Source: Microcaldota archaeon
GTDB taxonomy: Archaea; Iainarchaeota; Iainarchaeia; JAADDC01
Reading direction: 5' to 3'
Assembly: GCA_027043825.1 (NCBI GenBank)
Contig: JALUER010000090.1
Coordinates: 1 to 26,440, forward strand
DNA length: 26,440 nt
Shown: in pieces, positions 1 through 7,888 of the stretch
How positions within the stretch are numbered: the stretch's first letter is position 1
Layout of the letters: the number at the start of each line of letters is the position of its first letter
Notes under the pieces: model-generated
Databases searched by the model: none
Seen by the model: the letters and a program-made list of their open reading frames with translations, nothing else
What the model was told of the DNA's origin: nothing
Program-made: the position numbers and the translations under genes

Positions 1-156
1 GTGCTGAAGAAGGAAGGAGATCCCGTGGTGAACATTACTCAGGCCATCTACATCCTCGACGAGGCCGCCAACGACGTGAACATGCCCATGCACACCAGGA
101 CCCAGATATGGTCCCTCATATCGGCCTTGGAAGCCTACAAGGAGTCCCTCAAGTGA
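1..156 (+). CDS. UPF0147 family protein (C-terminal part; 5' end outside window)
   Basis: The reading frame is open from the first base and ends at TGA 154-156, leaving 51 visible residues. The stretch DEAANDVNMPMHTRTQIW is the family hallmark: UPF0147 proteins carry a D-E-x-x-N-D-x-N-M-P-x-H-x-R-T-x-I-W core near the C-terminus, followed by a short helix like the one seen here. Members are usually about 85-95 residues, so roughly 35-40 N-terminal residues probably lie before the window; the GTG at base 1 is therefore unlikely to be the real start. These are small helical archaeal proteins whose function is unknown to me. The gene lies 30 bases before the polymerase D-like pair on the same strand and could be cotranscribed with it. 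Confidence 0.85.
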   Translation: MLKKEGDPVVNITQAIYILDEAANDVNMPMHTRTQIWSLISALEAYKESLK

Positions 157-186
157 GGCTTTGAAACCTTCCCTTCTTCTTATTTC

Positions 187-1443
187 GTGGACCTCTTCGA
201 GTACCTGAAGAGAGAACTCGTTCTGAAGGCCTCCAGGAGAGGCCTCATACTTACCCCTGAGGCCCTGGAATACCTCCTCTACTCTGTGAAGGACGTGGAC
301 TCCGTCCTCGATGCCCTGGCCCGCCAGGGGCTCACGGTGGTGAGGTTGGAGGACATCCTCGGCGAGAGGGCTAAGGAGAAAGAAGAGGTGCCGGAGAGAG
401 CCCGGGAGGAAGCCCCCACCGAGGAACCTCCTCCACCACCTGAGAAGGTTCTCGAATGCGAGCCCCGCTTCAGGGTCCGCCTCTACGTGGACCCCTCCGA
501 GATAGAGCCCCCCTCCTGGGAAAGAGAACGGGAAAGGATCCTGAGAAATAGGCTCGAGGAGCTGGGCGCCGCTCTCAAGAGGAGGGGGAACGTTGCCCCG
601 GTTTCATATGACAGGGCTCTCCGGTCAGAGGAGCCCCGGGACGTCCTTGGCATCGTCTTGAAGGTAGAGCAGATCCCCGGAGGGAGGACCGCCATCTACG
701 TGGAGGACGGGGAGGAGAGCGCCGTCATCTACTACTCGGGCAACAGGGAACTCCAGAGGAAGGTATCTCTCCTGGCCCCTGACTCGGTGGCCGTCTTCAG
801 GGTGGTGTCGAGGAATGGAAGGCTCTACCTGAACGACCTCTTCTTCCCGGGGGGTGCCCCACCGCCTGCGCCTCCTTGCTCCCTGAGGATCCTCGTCTCC
901 TCTGGCGTCCCTGAGAACCTACCGGAGCTGTCCTCCTCGGCGGACGCCGTGATCATCCTCCCGGATGTGGTCAACGTCTACGAGTCCTTTGACCTGAAGG
1001 AGGACTACAGGAGGGTGGACGAGGTTCTCTCGTCCCTCGAAGTGCCTACCTTCGTGGTTCCGGGCCCCTTCGACGCGGTGAGGAGGGTTCCTCCCCACCC
1101 GCCCCTCGAGCCGGACCTCCTGCCCGAGTCCTCCGCATCAGGCAATGTCACCCTCCTGGGATCTCCGGCCCTCATAAGGACCAACGGCATCGACATCCTC
1201 CTCTACGACGGGGAGTACCACAGGATGAGCGGACATCCCCTTTCCTCCATAAACTCCCTCCTCCTCATCCAACCAGACATAAGCTCCTTCCCCTACCTCT
1301 CCTCCCGTGACTACTCCCTCCTTAAGCGACCACCCCACTACATACTCTCACCTATGAGCGGCAGGCCCGCCGGCGGGGTCGTCCCCCTGAGGGGCACCTA
1401 CTACCTGGATCTGAGTGAAGGGAAGGTGATGAGGGTTGAGTGA
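187..1443 (+). CDS. DNA polymerase D small subunit (DP1)-like protein with degenerate phosphodiesterase site
   Basis: 418 residues, GTG start 30 bases after the UPF0147 stop. DP1 is the small, exonuclease-bearing subunit of archaeal PolD. The DP1 order is visible: a helical N-terminal domain (about 1-60), an acidic/proline linker (61-90), an OB-fold (about 150-220, with IYVEDGEESAV resembling the usual VEDPTG strand) and a calcineurin-like domain (232-418). The best anchor is PGPFDAVRR at 292-300, matching PGNHDAVR of active DP1, followed by a P-rich turn and a G-x-x-x-L-L-Y-D-G strand matching the usual L-Y-H-G. The metal ligands are gone: GNHD became GPFD, the D-x-H strand became ILVSSGV, GD became LPD, YHG became YDG, and no GHxH is found. 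It is shorter than typical DP1 (about 480-620). I infer a non-catalytic structural subunit. It overlaps the next gene by 8 bases. Confidence 0.8.
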   Translation: MDLFEYLKRELVLKASRRGLILTPEALEYLLYSVKDVDSVLDALARQGLTVVRLEDILGERAKEKEEVPERAREEAPTEEPPPPPEKVLECEPRFRVRLYVDPSEIEPPSWERERERILRNRLEELGAALKRRGNVAPVSYDRALRSEEPRDVLGIVLKVEQIPGGRTAIYVEDGEESAVIYYSGNRELQRKVSLLAPDSVAVFRVVSRNGRLYLNDLFFPGGAPPPAPPCSLRILVSSGVPENLPELSSSADAVIILPDVVNVYESFDLKEDYRRVDEVLSSLEVPTFVVPGPFDAVRRVPPHPPLEPDLLPESSASGNVTLLGSPALIRTNGIDILLYDGEYHRMSGHPLSSINSLLLIQPDISSFPYLSSRDYSLLKRPPHYILSPMSGRPAGGVVPLRGTYYLDLSEGKVMRVE

Positions 1444-3154
1444 GCCTGTCCACGCTCCGCTCCGGAAGGGAAAGGTGATATTCAGAATATACTCTGCCGG
1501 TCTCGGATACCACCCAGATGCGCCTCCTGGAACCCTCCTCGTCCACCCGGCCTCCCTTCCCCTCTTTGGGGGCTTCATAGTGGAGGGGGACCTGGTGCGC
1601 ACGAGCGGGTCTCCCCATATCCTGGAGCTCCTGACCTCCGACCTTGCCTTTCCACCCATCCTGAAGCGGGGCAATACCTTCGTGGTACCTTCCTCCCCTT
1701 TAGAGACCCAAGAACTCACTAAGAATGGATACACGGCCATATTCTCTGGCGGATTTCTCATTCACAGTGAGAAATTCATTCCACCCATACGCTTCAGGTG
1801 GGAGGACTTCCAGAAGATCGTGGCCGCTTTCAAAAAGGAGGAGTTCGACCCATCCCTATACTACCTTGGCATCCCGAACAATGAAAAATACTTGCAACAT
1901 GTCGGCCCCTTCTTTGGCTACCACGTGCCCAATGCCGTCCAGGAGGTAGATGAGAAGGATCCACGGGAGCTGGTAAGGGAGTGGAGCGGCTCCACCCTAT
2001 TCCCCAGACCCTTCGTCGACATCGCCCTGGTGGAACACCGGGACTACGGCGTGGAGGAGACGGGCGTGCACGGACACTACCCCCTGAGGACCCCCTACCC
2101 CGCCAGGGCCTGTGAGGAGGGACACGTCTCCCCTCTGGGGACCTGTCCCATCTGCGGGAAACCCACCTCTCCCGCGAGGGTCTGTCCCCTCTGTGGTAGG
2201 GTGTATCCACCGGACGTGGAACGCTGCGAGGTGGATCGCTCCCCCCTCCTGTCCACCACCACCTTTGACCCGACGCCCGTGCTCGAGAGGGTGAAGGCAG
2301 AACAGGGAGACATAGGGGAGGTGGTCATAGCCGACGGACGTCCTGAACATCCCCTGCTGGCATACCTGAGGAAGAAGTCGAACCTGGTGGTTGGGCCAAG
2401 GGGCTTCGTGGAGATGCGAGGCTCTGTTTTCCCGGGCGAGAAGAACAACGTTCCCCGGGTGCTGGTAGGCCCTATCCTCCGGATCTACAGGTTCATTACC
2501 CTTGTTGAGGAGCAACTCCGCGGCGAAAAGGTTTCTTACCCTACACACCCCTCCTCCCTTGTAGGAAGGAAGCTGGTCCTCGTCTCGGGGAACATAGGAT
2601 GGGAAATCACCATCGAGTCAGTGGGTGGAGAGCGACTCACCCTGAGGAAGGAGCTCTTCTATGCCCTGCCCAGGAAGGACGTGAAGATTGCCGTCCTCGA
2701 GGACGTCCTCTTGGCCGGTACGGTGGAGGTGAAGAAGTTAGAGGGAGGTCGCCCCTTCCCCTACGTCCCGACGCCCTCCAGGAGCCTCTTCGAGGGAGAG
2801 ATGAAGGTGGAGAGATTACTGGAGCTGTACCTCTCCACGGTGGAGGTCATGGGGGCTGATCCGTCCCGGGCGGTCCCGCTGCTCCATCCTCTCCTCAAGG
2901 AAAGAGAGGGGAAGCTCTTGCGGACGCCCCTATACCGCTGTGAGAGCTGTGGGGCCGTTTACCCGAGGATACCACTGTCGGGGAAGTGTCCCCGCTGTGG
3001 TGGAAAGGTGAGGGGAGAGGAAGTGGAAGGGGTCACCATCGATGACCTCCTGGAGCGGTTTTCAAAGAACGTCCACGTGGCCTCCTACCTTGCCCTATTC
3101 AAGCGGAGGTTTGGAGGGAAGAGGAAGCAGAAGTCCATAGTGGAGCTGTTTTAG
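1436..3154 (+). CDS. Shortened DNA polymerase D large subunit (DP2)-like protein lacking the catalytic core
   Basis: 572 residues from a TTG start overlapping the DP1-like stop (GTTGAGTGA); GGTGATGAGG just upstream is a plausible ribosome site. Real DP2 is about 1100-1300 residues. Segments that align by eye with DP2 are: LVHPASLPLFGG (35-46, DP2 HPSRPGGF); LKRGNTFVVPSSPLE (76-90, DP2 LERPGKAGVVVPVDTIE) leading to TKNGY; FLIHSEKF then WEDF (107-125, DP2 LGDxLINYGxFLENN to EEWW); a cysteine cluster C226, C237/C240, C250/C253, C264; a C-terminal zinc ribbon C502/C505, C518/C521 with PRIPLSGKCPRCGG (DP2 RRPPLSGKCPKCGG); and a terminal QKSIVELF like the DP2 PCNA-binding tail. The N-C-D-G-D-E-D catalytic loop and the RMGRPEK block are absent. 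I infer a non-catalytic DP2 derivative. The DP2 assignment rests on remembered family motifs. Confidence 0.7.
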   Translation: MSEPVHAPLRKGKVIFRIYSAGLGYHPDAPPGTLLVHPASLPLFGGFIVEGDLVRTSGSPHILELLTSDLAFPPILKRGNTFVVPSSPLETQELTKNGYTAIFSGGFLIHSEKFIPPIRFRWEDFQKIVAAFKKEEFDPSLYYLGIPNNEKYLQHVGPFFGYHVPNAVQEVDEKDPRELVREWSGSTLFPRPFVDIALVEHRDYGVEETGVHGHYPLRTPYPARACEEGHVSPLGTCPICGKPTSPARVCPLCGRVYPPDVERCEVDRSPLLSTTTFDPTPVLERVKAEQGDIGEVVIADGRPEHPLLAYLRKKSNLVVGPRGFVEMRGSVFPGEKNNVPRVLVGPILRIYRFITLVEEQLRGEKVSYPTHPSSLVGRKLVLVSGNIGWEITIESVGGERLTLRKELFYALPRKDVKIAVLEDVLLAGTVEVKKLEGGRPFPYVPTPSRSLFEGEMKVERLLELYLSTVEVMGADPSRAVPLLHPLLKEREGKLLRTPLYRCESCGAVYPRIPLSGKCPRCGGKVRGEEVEGVTIDDLLERFSKNVHVASYLALFKRRFGGKRKQKSIVELF

Positions 3155-3180
3155 ACGATCGACGCCGGTCCGCGTCTTTC

Positions 3181-3188
3181 CTTTAAAC
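3181..3188 (+). promoter_or_regulatory. TATA box for egsA
   Basis: CTTTAAAC is centred about 26 bases before the ATG at 3211, so transcription should begin at or very near the start codon (leaderless). It follows an imperfect GACG/CGTC hairpin after the DP2-like stop, and so marks a break from the preceding gene pair. Confidence 0.6.
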
Positions 3189-3210
3189 GTTCCCCACTTC
3201 ACCCCTAAGG

Positions 3211-4215
3211 ATGGAAATACGTTCCCTTTACTCCATGAAGTTCCCCCGGGAGATCGTCCTGGGCAGGGGCCTCGTGGGGAAGGTCGCCGACTACGTCTCA
3301 GCCTATGGCTTTGAGCGGCCCGTCTACGTGGTGGGCTCCTTTACCTCCTCCCTCGTCAAGGGGGAGAAGATCCTCGTCCACACACCCAAGAAAGAGTACC
3401 TCGACACCCTCTCGGTGGAGGGGGACCTCATCGTGGGCGTGGGTGGGGGAAAGAACCTGGACTCGGCCAAGTACCTCTCCTACAGAACGGGCATCCCTTA
3501 CGCCCTCGTCCCCACCCTTCCCTCCTCCGACGGCATAGCTTCACCGGCCATCTCCCTCCTTACAGAGACCGGCCGTGCCTCCTTTCTCCACGTGCCCCCC
3601 GTCTTCATCCTCCTGGACTTCGATGTCCTCGCTTCTTCGCCGAAGAAGTACGCCCTCGCTGGCTACGGGGACGTCGTGGCCAAGTACTCCTCCGTCTACG
3701 ACTGGTGGTTGGGCCACAAACGCACAGGCGAGTACTTCGGCTACCTCACCTCCCGTCTCATGGCCTTCGCCTTCCGCCACGTCGTCAACTGGAGGAGTCG
3801 CCTCTTCACCCCGGAGGGGATCCACGTCCTCCTGGAATCCCTCATCCTGTCGGGCGGTGGTATAGGGATACAGGGTTCCTCTCGCCCGGCGTCCGGCTCC
3901 GAGCACCTCATATCCCACGCCCTGGACATGCTCCGGATAAGGAACGGTGAGAAGCCCGGGCTCCACGGCATCCAGGTGGGTATATCCACCGTTTTCACTT
4001 CCTACCTGCAGGGGAGGAATTGGAAGATGGTGAGGAGGATCCTTCACGAGGCGGGGCATCCCACCACCCTGGAGGAGATGGGGGTGGACGAGGACCTTTA
4101 CGCGGATGCCGTGCTCCTGGCACCATCTTTAAGAAACCGCTACACCATCCTTAACGAGGTGGAGTTGGATAGAAAGAAGGTCAAGGAGATCCTCCAGGAG
4201 GTTGGTATGGTATGA
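3211..4215 (+). CDS. egsA: sn-Glycerol-1-phosphate dehydrogenase [NAD(P)+]
   Basis: 334 residues, close to the family length (about 335-350). It reduces dihydroxyacetone phosphate to sn-glycerol-1-phosphate, the stereochemically distinctive backbone of archaeal lipids, in the cytoplasm. Visible family features are the nucleotide-binding VGVGGGKNLDSAKY (75-88), PTLPSSDGIASP (101-112), D154 in GYGD, H232 in GSEHLISHALD and H252 in GLHGIQVGI; the last three are the expected zinc ligands. The ATG start is supported by a TATA box 26 bases upstream. The stop overlaps the start of the GGGP synthase gene (ATGA), so the first two enzymes of ether-lipid synthesis are translationally coupled. Confidence 0.95.
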   Translation: MEIRSLYSMKFPREIVLGRGLVGKVADYVSAYGFERPVYVVGSFTSSLVKGEKILVHTPKKEYLDTLSVEGDLIVGVGGGKNLDSAKYLSYRTGIPYALVPTLPSSDGIASPAISLLTETGRASFLHVPPVFILLDFDVLASSPKKYALAGYGDVVAKYSSVYDWWLGHKRTGEYFGYLTSRLMAFAFRHVVNWRSRLFTPEGIHVLLESLILSGGGIGIQGSSRPASGSEHLISHALDMLRIRNGEKPGLHGIQVGISTVFTSYLQGRNWKMVRRILHEAGHPTTLEEMGVDEDLYADAVLLAPSLRNRYTILNEVELDRKKVKEILQEVGMV

Positions 4216-4970
4216 AGGTGTGGGACTACATCGTTGAGACGCTGGAGAAGCATCCACTCTACTTCGTGCTAATTGATCCGGACGAGACGGGCTACGACGA
4301 GGCGCCGAAGGTGGCGAAGGAGGCCCAGGAAGGGGGTGCCGACGCCATTTTAATTGGCGGGACGGTGGGCGTCCAGGGGGAGATCCTCGACTCGGTGGTG
4401 AAGCGGGTGAAGGAGGAGGTGGACGTCCCGGTCATCCTCTTCCCCGGCGACATATCGGGCATTTCCAAGTACGCCGACGCCATCCTCTACATCTCCCTCC
4501 TCAACTCCAGGAACCCTTACTACATCTCTGGGGTCCAGGCCCTCTCGGCCCCCATCCTCCTCCGTTACCGGCTGGAGGTCATCCCCACGGCCTACCTCAT
4601 AACCGAGCCTGGCCAGGAGACCGCCGCCGGCTGGGTGGGGGATGCCAGGCCGCTTCCCCGGAGGAAGCCGTCCCTGGCTGCTACCTATGCCCTGGCCGCC
4701 AAGTTCATAGGTTTTAAGATGGTCTACCTGGAGGCGGGCTCTGGGGCTTCTTATCCCGTGGACAACAGGATCGTGGCGGCGGTGAGAAGGGCCATAGGGG
4801 ACTTCCCCTACGTCATCGTGGGAGGGGGCATAAGGACCCCCGAGGTGGCCGCCGAGAAGGTGCGGTACGGAGCCGATGCCATAGTGACGGGAACCGTCGT
4901 GGAGGAGGTTCAGGACATAAGAGAGACCGTTGCCTCCTTTGCCAGGGCCGTCCACTCCACCAAGAGGTAA
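4212..4970 (+). CDS. Geranylgeranylglyceryl phosphate synthase
   Basis: 252 residues, normal for the archaeal GGGP synthase/PcrB family. It joins geranylgeranyl diphosphate to sn-glycerol-1-phosphate to make the first ether bond of archaeal phospholipids. It is a TIM barrel with IDPDE (21-25) near the N-terminus, GGTVGVQGEIL (49-59), a YLEAGSGAS strand, and the phosphate-binding C-terminal pair VGGGIRTPE and ADAIVTGTVVEE. The ATG lies inside the egsA stop (4-base ATGA overlap), and the product of the upstream enzyme is the substrate of this one. I see no anomalies. Confidence 0.95.
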   Translation: MKVWDYIVETLEKHPLYFVLIDPDETGYDEAPKVAKEAQEGGADAILIGGTVGVQGEILDSVVKRVKEEVDVPVILFPGDISGISKYADAILYISLLNSRNPYYISGVQALSAPILLRYRLEVIPTAYLITEPGQETAAGWVGDARPLPRRKPSLAATYALAAKFIGFKMVYLEAGSGASYPVDNRIVAAVRRAIGDFPYVIVGGGIRTPEVAAEKVRYGADAIVTGTVVEEVQDIRETVASFARAVHSTKR

Positions 4971-4996
4971 AAACCATTTCCATCCCCTTTATTTTC

Positions 4997-6049
4997 GTGA
5001 AGGAGATAGACGGTAGCCTCGGAGAGGGAGGGGGCCAGGTTCTCAGGACTGCCCTTGCCCTCTCTGCCGTGACGGGTACCCCCGTGAAGGTTTTCAACGT
5101 CCGCAGGAAGAGGGCCAAGCCGGGCCTGAGACCCCAGCACCTCCTGGGCCTCCAACTCCTTGAAAGGATCACCGGCGGAAAAAGCGAGGGCGCCCGGCTA
5201 GACTCGATGATGGTCTCCTTCTTCCCTGGAAGGCTACGGGGCATAACCCTCACGGCCAACGTGGGGACCGCCGGCTCCGTGACCCTCGTCCTCCAGACCA
5301 TCCTCCTTCCCCTCCTCTTTGCCCCCGAACCATCCCGGGTGAAGATCATAGGGGGGACCGACGTAGAGATGGCCCCCACCGTGGACTACACAAGGAACGT
5401 CCTTTTCCGGTTCCTGAAGGACATCGGGGCAGAGGTCTCCATGACGGTTCTCCGGCGGGGCTTCTACCCCGCCGGCGGTGGGGCCATCCTGGTGGAGGTG
5501 AAGCCCCTTAAGAAGCCCCTCCGGAGCGTCCGACTGGTAGAAAGGGGCGACGACTTTTCTATCTTCGGAAATTCTGTGGTGGGCGGTCTTCCCGAGGAGA
5601 TAGCAAGGCGGCAGGCCAAGTCCGCCGAGAAGACACTATCTAAGCGCGGTCTCGAGGCCAAGATCGACATCGAGCACCGTTCTCGGTCAGAGGTCCTCTC
5701 CCCGGGCTCCTCCATCACCCTCTGGACCGACAACTACTACATCGGTGCCTCCGCCATAGGGAGCAAGGGCATGCCGGCCGAGGTGGTGGGGAAGCGGGCC
5801 GCCAACTACCTCATCAGGGAGATAGAGAGCCTTGCACCGGTTGACAGGCACATGGGGGACCAGGTCATCCCCTTCTTGGCGCTGGCTGATGGAACCTCCG
5901 AGTACTTCACCTCTGAGCTTACCCTCCACGCATACACGAACCTCCTCGTGGTGAGGGAGCTCCTGGGGGTGGAGTACGAGATAGAGGGGGGCGTGGGGAA
6001 GCCCTCCATCATAAGAATAAGAGGGCTGGGACTCGAACCGCAAGGTTGA
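4997..6049 (+). CDS. rtcA: RNA 3'-terminal phosphate cyclase
   Basis: 350 residues, standard length. The enzyme converts an RNA 3'-phosphate to a 2',3'-cyclic phosphate through an adenylylated histidine. The N-terminus carries the family signature DGSLGEGGGQVLRTALALS followed by RRKRAKPGLRPQHL. The C-terminal half has DRHMGDQVIPFLALADG, with the histidine expected to be adenylylated. The GTG start at 4997 sits 26 bases after the GGGP synthase stop; I see no clear TATA box in that gap, so cotranscription with the lipid genes is possible though not functionally obvious. The 3' end runs 41 bases into the convergent prepilin peptidase gene. Confidence 0.95.
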   Translation: MKEIDGSLGEGGGQVLRTALALSAVTGTPVKVFNVRRKRAKPGLRPQHLLGLQLLERITGGKSEGARLDSMMVSFFPGRLRGITLTANVGTAGSVTLVLQTILLPLLFAPEPSRVKIIGGTDVEMAPTVDYTRNVLFRFLKDIGAEVSMTVLRRGFYPAGGGAILVEVKPLKKPLRSVRLVERGDDFSIFGNSVVGGLPEEIARRQAKSAEKTLSKRGLEAKIDIEHRSRSEVLSPGSSITLWTDNYYIGASAIGSKGMPAEVVGKRAANYLIREIESLAPVDRHMGDQVIPFLALADGTSEYFTSELTLHAYTNLLVVRELLGVEYEIEGGVGKPSIIRIRGLGLEPQG

Positions 6050-6695
6050 GCAGAAATGCAGGGTCTTTCACGAAGAGATCCATTAGGACGAGCCCCAGGA
6101 AGATGAAGGGGCCCATTCGCGGTAAACCCACGAGTATCTTCACCCTTTCTATCCCCATGGATCGGAGCCGTTCGACGTCTCCCCTCTCTATCACCTTCTT
6201 GGGGAAGCCCTCCACTTCTTCTGCCAGCACGTCTTCCACCTTCAACTCCTCCACCGGAACCTCCTTCACGAACCTGCTCCTGTCGACCGTGGCCATGAGG
6301 AGGACGCCGGCCAGGAGGGTGAGGACGGGAGGGAAGAGGAAGGGGAGGAACGCCACCCACTTCCACCCCTCTTTAAACTTGTAGTAGAAGCCGTAGAAGG
6401 ACATGGTGAGGGTGAGGGCGGCCAGGAAGAGGTAGTAGTGGGAGAGGGGGAAGAGGAGGGGTATGAAGGGTGTGATGGCAAGGATGAGGAGGACATCACC
6501 GCCCCCCGTGGAACCGAAGCGGTATAGGAGGTAGCCCCCCAAGCCGAAGATCAGCATTTCAAGGATTCTCTCCGGGGTGAAGAGGAGGACGTAGAGGAGG
6601 ACGAAGCCTATGGCTGGGATGGTTAGGTGGTCGGGGATCTCTCCGGTCAGGGCGTCCCAGGCCCCCGCCACGGCGGCGCTCAACCATCCCAACAC
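6009..6695 (-). CDS. Archaeal prepilin/preflagellin peptidase (A24 aspartyl protease, FlaK/EppA-like)
   Basis: 228 residues, GTG start. These membrane proteases cleave the class III signal peptide of archaellins and type IV pilins on the cytoplasmic side. Both catalytic aspartates are present: D14 in WDALTGEIPD (D-x5-I-P-D) and D67 in GGGDV (64-68). Hydrophobic helices run through about residue 130. A soluble charged segment then includes VEELKVEDVLAEEVEGFPKK, and a final PFIFLGLVLMDLF helix follows, the layout of FlaK/EppA peptidases. The start overlaps the pus10 stop by 16 bases, making it the last gene of the long minus-strand run. A pilin-like substrate candidate lies at 20216-20665. Its 3' end is antisense to the last 41 bases of rtcA. 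Confidence 0.88.
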   Translation of the reverse strand: MLGWLSAAVAGAWDALTGEIPDHLTIPAIGFVLLYVLLFTPERILEMLIFGLGGYLLYRFGSTGGGDVLLILAITPFIPLLFPLSHYYLFLAALTLTMSFYGFYYKFKEGWKWVAFLPFLFPPVLTLLAGVLLMATVDRSRFVKEVPVEELKVEDVLAEEVEGFPKKVIERGDVERLRSMGIERVKILVGLPRMGPFIFLGLVLMDLFVKDPAFLLNLAVRVPALLFL

Positions 6696-7888
6696 GTCCT
6701 TCCACCCCTCACTTCCACCACGTCGAGTCCTTCCACGAAGCAGTCCTTCCCGAGGATCTCGCTGACGGAGGGGGACGTCCTCCCGTCATCCCCCGAGACG
6801 AGCTCCTTTATGTATAGTCCGTGCTCCGCCTCGATCACTAAGTCAAAGGTGTGGGTTCCCGTGAGCCTCCAGGAGAGCTTCTTCACCTTCCTCTTCCTCA
6901 CCCTGTCGCTCCTCCTGTGAAGTATCCTGGAGGGTGTCCTCTGGGTTATCACGGCCCCCTCCAGGGACCTGAGCTTCTCCAGCTCCTCCCCCTTCACACC
7001 TCCCTTGCAGCGCACGTGGGCCACGTACACCTTGTCAAGGGGCGTTGACTTCAGCTCCCGAGCCTCCCTCCTTGAGGAGGGGAGAAGGCAGAGCACCTCT
7101 ATCTTTCCTCCCCCGTGCCTGTTTATTTCCTCCCTTGCCAGCTCCAGGTCGATCCTTCTCCTCCGGGGACGGGTAATCTCTATGACGAAGGGCCTGCCAT
7201 TGCCCAACATCCTGGCGTCTATGTCCTCCCTCCCCGCCGCGTGGAGCTTCGTCTCTTCACCCATGGTGAGGGCCAGGAGGACGTCCGCCACGTAGTACTC
7301 TACAGTCTCCTTCCACTGGCGCCCCGTGTAGTCGCACCTCGGACAACCTCTACCCTTACAGTACCTACAGGGCCACTTGGACTGGGGCATGGGGGAGTAT
7401 TTCCGGTACCGTCCGTAGAGGTAGAGGGGCTTAGGGTGGAGCTCGAAGCGTTCGTTCTCGGTCCGGAAGATGATCTCCATGTCAGGGTTCTCTGGGTCGT
7501 AGCGCTTCCCGTGGATCTCCTGTATCTTCTTTCCCAGCTCCCTGTTTATGTTCTTCTTGAGGGACTCGATCCCCTCCACCACCCCCACCCTCTCCAGGAG
7601 CATCTCCTCCCTCTGGATGAGCTCCCGGTCGAGGTGGGTTCCCAGGATAAAGGTCTCAAAGAGGTAGGGATGTGGATCCAGCGACCTCGCTATCTCCTCC
7701 AGCCTGTTGAATATTCCCCTACAGAAGTAGCACTCTTTACTTTCCGGTAGTTCCAGCATCTCTCGGACCTTTTTTCCCCTTTCCCGGTTGTTCTTCCCCT
7801 CCATGTCGGGGAAGAGTCTCCCTATACATTCGTCGCAGATGGGGTACTCCTGGGCCACCTCCTTAAGGGCCTTCAGTCGATCCTCCAT
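6680..7888 (-). CDS. pus10: tRNA pseudouridine(54/55) synthase Pus10
   Basis: 402 residues. Archaeal Pus10 makes pseudouridine at positions 54 and 55 of the tRNA T-loop. The N-terminal zinc module has C18/C21 and C53/C56. A second cysteine-rich segment, CRYCKGRGCPRCDYTG (174-189), follows the THUMP-like region, and the catalytic motif GREDIDARMLGNGRPF (219-234) carries the active aspartate. The C-terminal region GLYIKELVSGDDGRTSPSV is also typical of the family. It overlaps trmY upstream by 16 bases and the prepilin peptidase downstream by 16 bases. TrmY methylates the pseudouridine that Pus10 makes at position 54, so the two adjacent genes encode consecutive steps. Confidence 0.95.
   Translation of the reverse strand: MEDRLKALKEVAQEYPICDECIGRLFPDMEGKNNRERGKKVREMLELPESKECYFCRGIFNRLEEIARSLDPHPYLFETFILGTHLDRELIQREEMLLERVGVVEGIESLKKNINRELGKKIQEIHGKRYDPENPDMEIIFRTENERFELHPKPLYLYGRYRKYSPMPQSKWPCRYCKGRGCPRCDYTGRQWKETVEYYVADVLLALTMGEETKLHAAGREDIDARMLGNGRPFVIEITRPRRRRIDLELAREEINRHGGGKIEVLCLLPSSRREARELKSTPLDKVYVAHVRCKGGVKGEELEKLRSLEGAVITQRTPSRILHRRSDRVRKRKVKKLSWRLTGTHTFDLVIEAEHGLYIKELVSGDDGRTSPSVSEILGKDCFVEGLDVVEVRGGRTCWDG

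Noticed and set aside
1436..3154. Frameshift or assembly error explaining the missing DP2 core
   Set aside because: The frame is open from the DP1 overlap to a coherent C-terminal zinc ribbon and PIP-like end, and no N-x-D-G-D segment appears in neighbouring frames. Loss is internal and the next gene starts normally with its own TATA box.
3155..3180. Intrinsic terminator after the DP2-like gene
   Set aside because: GACG/CGTC gives only a 4-bp stem with a GC-rich loop and the following T run is short and interrupted.
4971..4996. Promoter in front of rtcA
   Set aside because: TTTATTTT just before the GTG is too close to the start to act as a TATA box, and GTAAAAACC is a poor match.
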